Source of the DNA: an uncultured Lachnospiraceae bacterium
GTDB taxonomy: Bacteria; Bacillota_A; Clostridia; Lachnospirales; Lachnospiraceae
Length of the DNA stretch: 8,214 nt
Direction of reading: 5' to 3'
Assembly: GCA_947564305.1 (NCBI GenBank)
Contig: CANOBT010000215.1
Location: 1 to 8,214 of the forward strand
Shown here: piece after piece, positions 6,242 to 8,214 of the stretch
How positions within the stretch are numbered: the first letter of the stretch is position 1
How the letters are laid out: the number at the start of each line of letters is the position of its first letter
The notes under the pieces: model-generated
Told to the model about the DNA's origin: nothing
Databases searched by the model: none
What the model saw: the letters and a program-made list of their open reading frames with translations, nothing else
Made by a program: the position numbers and the translations under genes

Positions 6242-7981
6242 ATGAAAAATCATACATTCAAACGGCTTTTTGGATATTTAAAGGCTCATCGCCTGCGGCT
6301 GTTTTTCGTTTTACTGTTTGCCAGTGTCAGCACTATTTTTACAGTTATGGCTCCCTTTGTGATTGGAAAAGTCACAACGACCCTTTTTGACAGTATCAGA
6401 GACGGCGTATTTTATTGGGAAACCATTCTCTGGCTGCTTGCAGCGTTAGTGATCCTGTATCTGGTATCGCAGTTCTTTTCCTTTTTGCAGGGTTTTCATA
6501 TGGCAAAGATCACGGCCAGAACAATGTGTGAAATACGCCGCGATATAGACGGCAAAATGCACCGGTTGAAACTGAATTATTATGATACGCATACTCACGG
6601 CGATATTCTCAGCGTGATTACCAATGATGTAGATACCATCAATAATACAGTCAGCCAAAATCTTACCTCTATTGTTACACAGGTGATCACTGCCATCGGA
6701 ATCCTTCTCATGATGTTGGCAATCAGCCCGAAACTGACGCTGATTCCTATTGTCATGGTGCCGCTGTCACTCCTCAGCGCGGCGGGCGTGATGAGGTCCG
6801 GCAGCAGACATTACGGAAGGCAGCAAGAGCTTTTGGGACAGATCAACGGATATATTGAAGAGATGTATAACGGTCAGCAGGTAGTTCAGTCCTTTAGTTA
6901 TCAGGAAAGGGCAAAACAGCGCTTTTCCGCTCTGAATGAAGAATTGAAAAACAGTTCCTATAAGGCGGAAACAACGGCGGGGACCGTCAGCCCGATTACC
7001 ACTTTCGTAAATGATATGGGTTACATCGTCTGTGCAGCAATCGGTTGCCTGCGCGCAATCGGAGGCTCTATCACCGTGGGAAATGTACAGGCCATGCTGG
7101 AATATACCCGCCGGTTTGCCGAGCCCTTTTCTTCGCTGGCCGGTATGGCGGGCAGCTTTGGCGCGGCAAAGGCCGCAGGAGACAGAATTTTCGCCCTGCT
7201 GGACGCAGAGGAAGAGTTGCCGGACGCAGAACACAGTATCGTTCCGCAAGACCGCCTGGGCAGCGTTATTTTTCAAAATGTCCAGTTCGGATATACGCCT
7301 GACCGTATGATGATGAACGGTGTGAATCTGACGGTCAAGCCCGGTCAAAAGGTTGCCATCGTCGGCCCCACCGGCGCAGGCAAAACCACACTTATCAATC
7401 TGTTGATGCGTTTCTATGAGATAAACAGCGGCGCCATCATGGTGGACGGCGTAAATATATGCGATATGCCAAGGGAGGAACTACGGGATCGCTTTGGTAT
7501 GGTTTTGCAGGACACATGGCTTTTCGAGGGAACGATTGCCGATAACCTGGGATATGCGGAAGAAAATATGGACAGAAACAAGATCATTTCTTCGGCAAAG
7601 TCCGCCTGCGCCCATAGTTTCATCAAAACGCTGCCCTGCGGATATGATATGGTACTTTCAAAAGGAGCAGAAAATATTTCACAGGGCGAGCGCCAGCTTC
7701 TCACCATCGCCCGTGCCATTGCTTCCGATCCTGAAATAATGATTCTGGATGAAGCCACAAGCAATGTAGATACCCATACGGAGGTTTTAATCCAACGGGC
7801 CATGGCTCAACTTATGAAGGGCCGCACCAGTTTCGTTATCGCTCACCGCCTCTCTACGATCCGTGACGCCGATATGATCTTGTACATGGAGGACGGGGAT
7901 ATAAAGGAAGTCGGAAATCATGAGGAGCTTATGGCAAAAAATGGGAAATACGCGGCTCTGTATAATAGCCAGTTCGCATAA
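6242..7981 (+). CDS. Heterodimeric ABC exporter, subunit 2 (catalytic half, BmrD/EfrB/TM288-like)
   Basis: This 579-residue half-transporter has six membrane helices in residues about 17-305 and an NBD from about 340. Walker A is GPTGAGKT (375-382), the Q-loop glutamine is Gln423, Walker B is IMILDE (499-504) with catalytic Glu504, the D-loop is SNVD, and switch His535 lies in IAHRLST. The signature is altered to ISQGE (479-483) instead of LSGGQ. This complements subunit 1 exactly: Walker A/B of this protein with LSGGQ of subunit 1 makes the hydrolytic site, while Walker A/B of subunit 1 with ISQGE makes the degenerate site. Start at 6242 was chosen for its Shine-Dalgarno and the 1-nt gap from the upstream stop. 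The gene is complete and ends with TAA. It is expected to form an obligate membrane heterodimer with subunit 1, controlled by the divergent MerR-family activator. Confidence 0.93.
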   Translation: MKNHTFKRLFGYLKAHRLRLFFVLLFASVSTIFTVMAPFVIGKVTTTLFDSIRDGVFYWETILWLLAALVILYLVSQFFSFLQGFHMAKITARTMCEIRRDIDGKMHRLKLNYYDTHTHGDILSVITNDVDTINNTVSQNLTSIVTQVITAIGILLMMLAISPKLTLIPIVMVPLSLLSAAGVMRSGSRHYGRQQELLGQINGYIEEMYNGQQVVQSFSYQERAKQRFSALNEELKNSSYKAETTAGTVSPITTFVNDMGYIVCAAIGCLRAIGGSITVGNVQAMLEYTRRFAEPFSSLAGMAGSFGAAKAAGDRIFALLDAEEELPDAEHSIVPQDRLGSVIFQNVQFGYTPDRMMMNGVNLTVKPGQKVAIVGPTGAGKTTLINLLMRFYEINSGAIMVDGVNICDMPREELRDRFGMVLQDTWLFEGTIADNLGYAEENMDRNKIISSAKSACAHSFIKTLPCGYDMVLSKGAENISQGERQLLTIARAIASDPEIMILDEATSNVDTHTEVLIQRAMAQLMKGRTSFVIAHRLSTIRDADMILYMEDGDIKEVGNHEELMAKNGKYAALYNSQFA

Positions 7982-7983
7982 CA

Positions 7984-8048
7984 GGGATTTGCGCTTTTCG
8001 CAAAACCAAAAGCCGCAGTGATCGGTTGTATTGAGGAGCGCAAATGCC
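7984..8048. repeat. Long imperfect inverted repeat just after the exporter operon
   Basis: GGGATTTGCGCTTTTC (7984-7999) pairs with GAGGAGCGCAAATGCC (8033-8048) with one mismatch and two G-T pairs. The 9-bp core ATTTGCGCT/AGCGCAAAT is perfect. The 33-nt loop begins with CGCAAA, which could instead pair with TTTGCG at 7988-7993. No U-run follows on the plus strand, so it may protect the 3' end of the mRNA rather than terminate it. Confidence 0.55.
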
Positions 8049-8050
8049 AA

Positions 8051-8074
8051 TATAAAAAATAGGCTGCGCCTATT
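8051..8074 (-). terminator. Candidate intrinsic terminator, minus-strand orientation
   Basis: A 7-bp stem, AATAGGC (8058-8064) and GCCTATT (8068-8074), with a 3-nt loop is followed on the minus strand by a T-rich run (complement of 8051-8059). It would stop leftward transcription. On the plus strand it lacks a U-tract. No leftward gene is visible in the remaining bases. Confidence 0.4.
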
Positions 8075-8085
8075 CAACTCCCCTG

Positions 8086-8103
8086 CCCCTCAATCTTGAG
8101 GGG
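8086..8103. repeat. GC-rich palindrome near the IS transposase start
   Basis: CCCCTCAA-TC-TTGAGGGG is a perfect 8-bp hairpin with a 2-nt loop, followed by TTGGGTTGC. It lies 40 bp before the transposase ATG. IS91-family elements lack long terminal inverted repeats and carry hairpins near their ends, so this may mark the 5' terminus of the element. It could also be a plus-strand terminator for the exporter operon, although its U-tract is poor. Confidence 0.5.
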
Positions 8104-8108
8104 TTGGG

Positions 8109-8137
8109 TTGCTTTCTGGCCACATTTCCTGCATAAT
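8109..8137 (+). promoter_or_regulatory. Possible promoter of the transposase
   Basis: TTGCTT (8109-8114) and CATAAT (8132-8137) are 17 bp apart. The start codon lies only 6 nt past the -10, which would give an almost leaderless message, in keeping with the absence of a Shine-Dalgarno. Confidence 0.25.
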
Positions 8138-8143
8138 ACTCTT

Positions 8144-8214
8144 ATGAACATACTTCAAAAAATTTTTAAAGAACACTATGAAGAAATAAAATATATCCTT
8201 CATCCCCGTCCGGT
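8144..8214 (+). CDS. Probable IS91-type transposase, N-terminus only (cut by window edge)
   Basis: An ATG at 8144 opens 23 codons to the right edge. The peptide contains HYEEIKYILHPRP, resembling the opening of transposases with an N-terminal zinc-binding domain (IS91/IS801 type) common in Lachnospiraceae, where a similar HYEE...LHPR stretch precedes the first zinc ligands. Neither the zinc cluster nor the catalytic tyrosine falls inside the window, so the assignment rests on this short match by recollection. The neighbouring palindrome fits an element end. Confidence 0.5.
   Translation, partial: MNILQKIFKEHYEEIKYILHPRP

Noticed and set aside
6767..7348. Minus-strand frame of 193 codons inside exporter subunit 2
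   Set aside because: Shadow of the strong plus-strand gene; no family resemblance.
7984..8048. Intrinsic terminator of the exporter operon
   Set aside because: The stem is good, but no U-tract follows on the plus strand, so it is reported only as an inverted repeat.
1..8214. CRISPR array, tRNA, rRNA or riboswitch
   Set aside because: No regularly spaced repeats, tRNA cloverleaf with CCA-type end, rRNA stretch or familiar aptamer core was recognised by eye on either strand.

Overview
The window looks like an accessory region of a low-GC Gram-positive anaerobe, probably a Clostridia/Lachnospiraceae-type genome. This is inferred from purine-rich Shine-Dalgarno sites, sigma-A-like promoters, the style of the FtsX-type permease remnant and the BmrCD/EfrAB-like exporter. 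No ribosomal RNA or housekeeping gene is present to fix the taxonomy.

Layout, left to right. (1) Positions 1-1659, minus strand: a very AT-rich gene cut by the window edge. It encodes a STAND NTPase with a clear NACHT ATPase (Walker A GDYGCGKT, Walker B LFDGFDE, sensor VTCR) behind a long N-terminal region. That region has a helical part, a cysteine cluster and a segment that may be a degenerate nuclease-like fold. Proteins of this architecture are commonly anti-phage sensors; the C-terminal sensor lies outside the window. (2) Positions 1660-2140: a gene-poor leader with a strong 14-bp inverted repeat and a frame-broken small reading frame that still has a promoter and a Shine-Dalgarno. (3) Positions 2140-3485, minus strand: a decayed MacB/FtsX-type ABC transporter. 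Only the ATPase N-terminus survives, with a ruined Walker A and a 28-bp tandem duplication at its start. The permease has lost most of its first membrane segment, carries a frameshift near 3003 and ends at an early TAG. Its 3' end lies in an extremely C-rich/G-poor (plus strand) tract with a G-quadruplex motif on the minus strand. (4) Positions 3528-4352, minus: an intact MerR-family regulator with a GyrI-like ligand domain. (5) Positions 4360-4515: the divergent control region, with a 19-bp-spaced promoter over a TTACAGT-C-ACTGTAA dyad, the classic MerR-target layout, and a leader with a possible 22-codon upstream reading frame. (6) Positions 4516-7981, plus: two adjacent half-transporters forming an asymmetric heterodimeric ABC exporter, almost translationally coupled. 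(7) Positions 7982-8214: palindromes followed by the start of a probable IS91-type transposase running off the right edge.

How the parts work together: the regulator probably senses a lipophilic or cationic compound and activates the divergent exporter operon, a self-contained efflux module. In the exporter, subunit 1 supplies the degenerate Walker B/switch (Asp, Gln) and the good LSGGQ, and subunit 2 the catalytic Glu/His and the degenerate ISQGE, so one ATP site should hydrolyse and the other mainly bind. The STAND gene is a separate, likely horizontally acquired defence module. The broken ABC cassette and the transposase suggest repeated insertion and decay in this region. The least conventional content is the N-terminal architecture of the NACHT protein together with the inverted repeat and broken small frame directly upstream of it.
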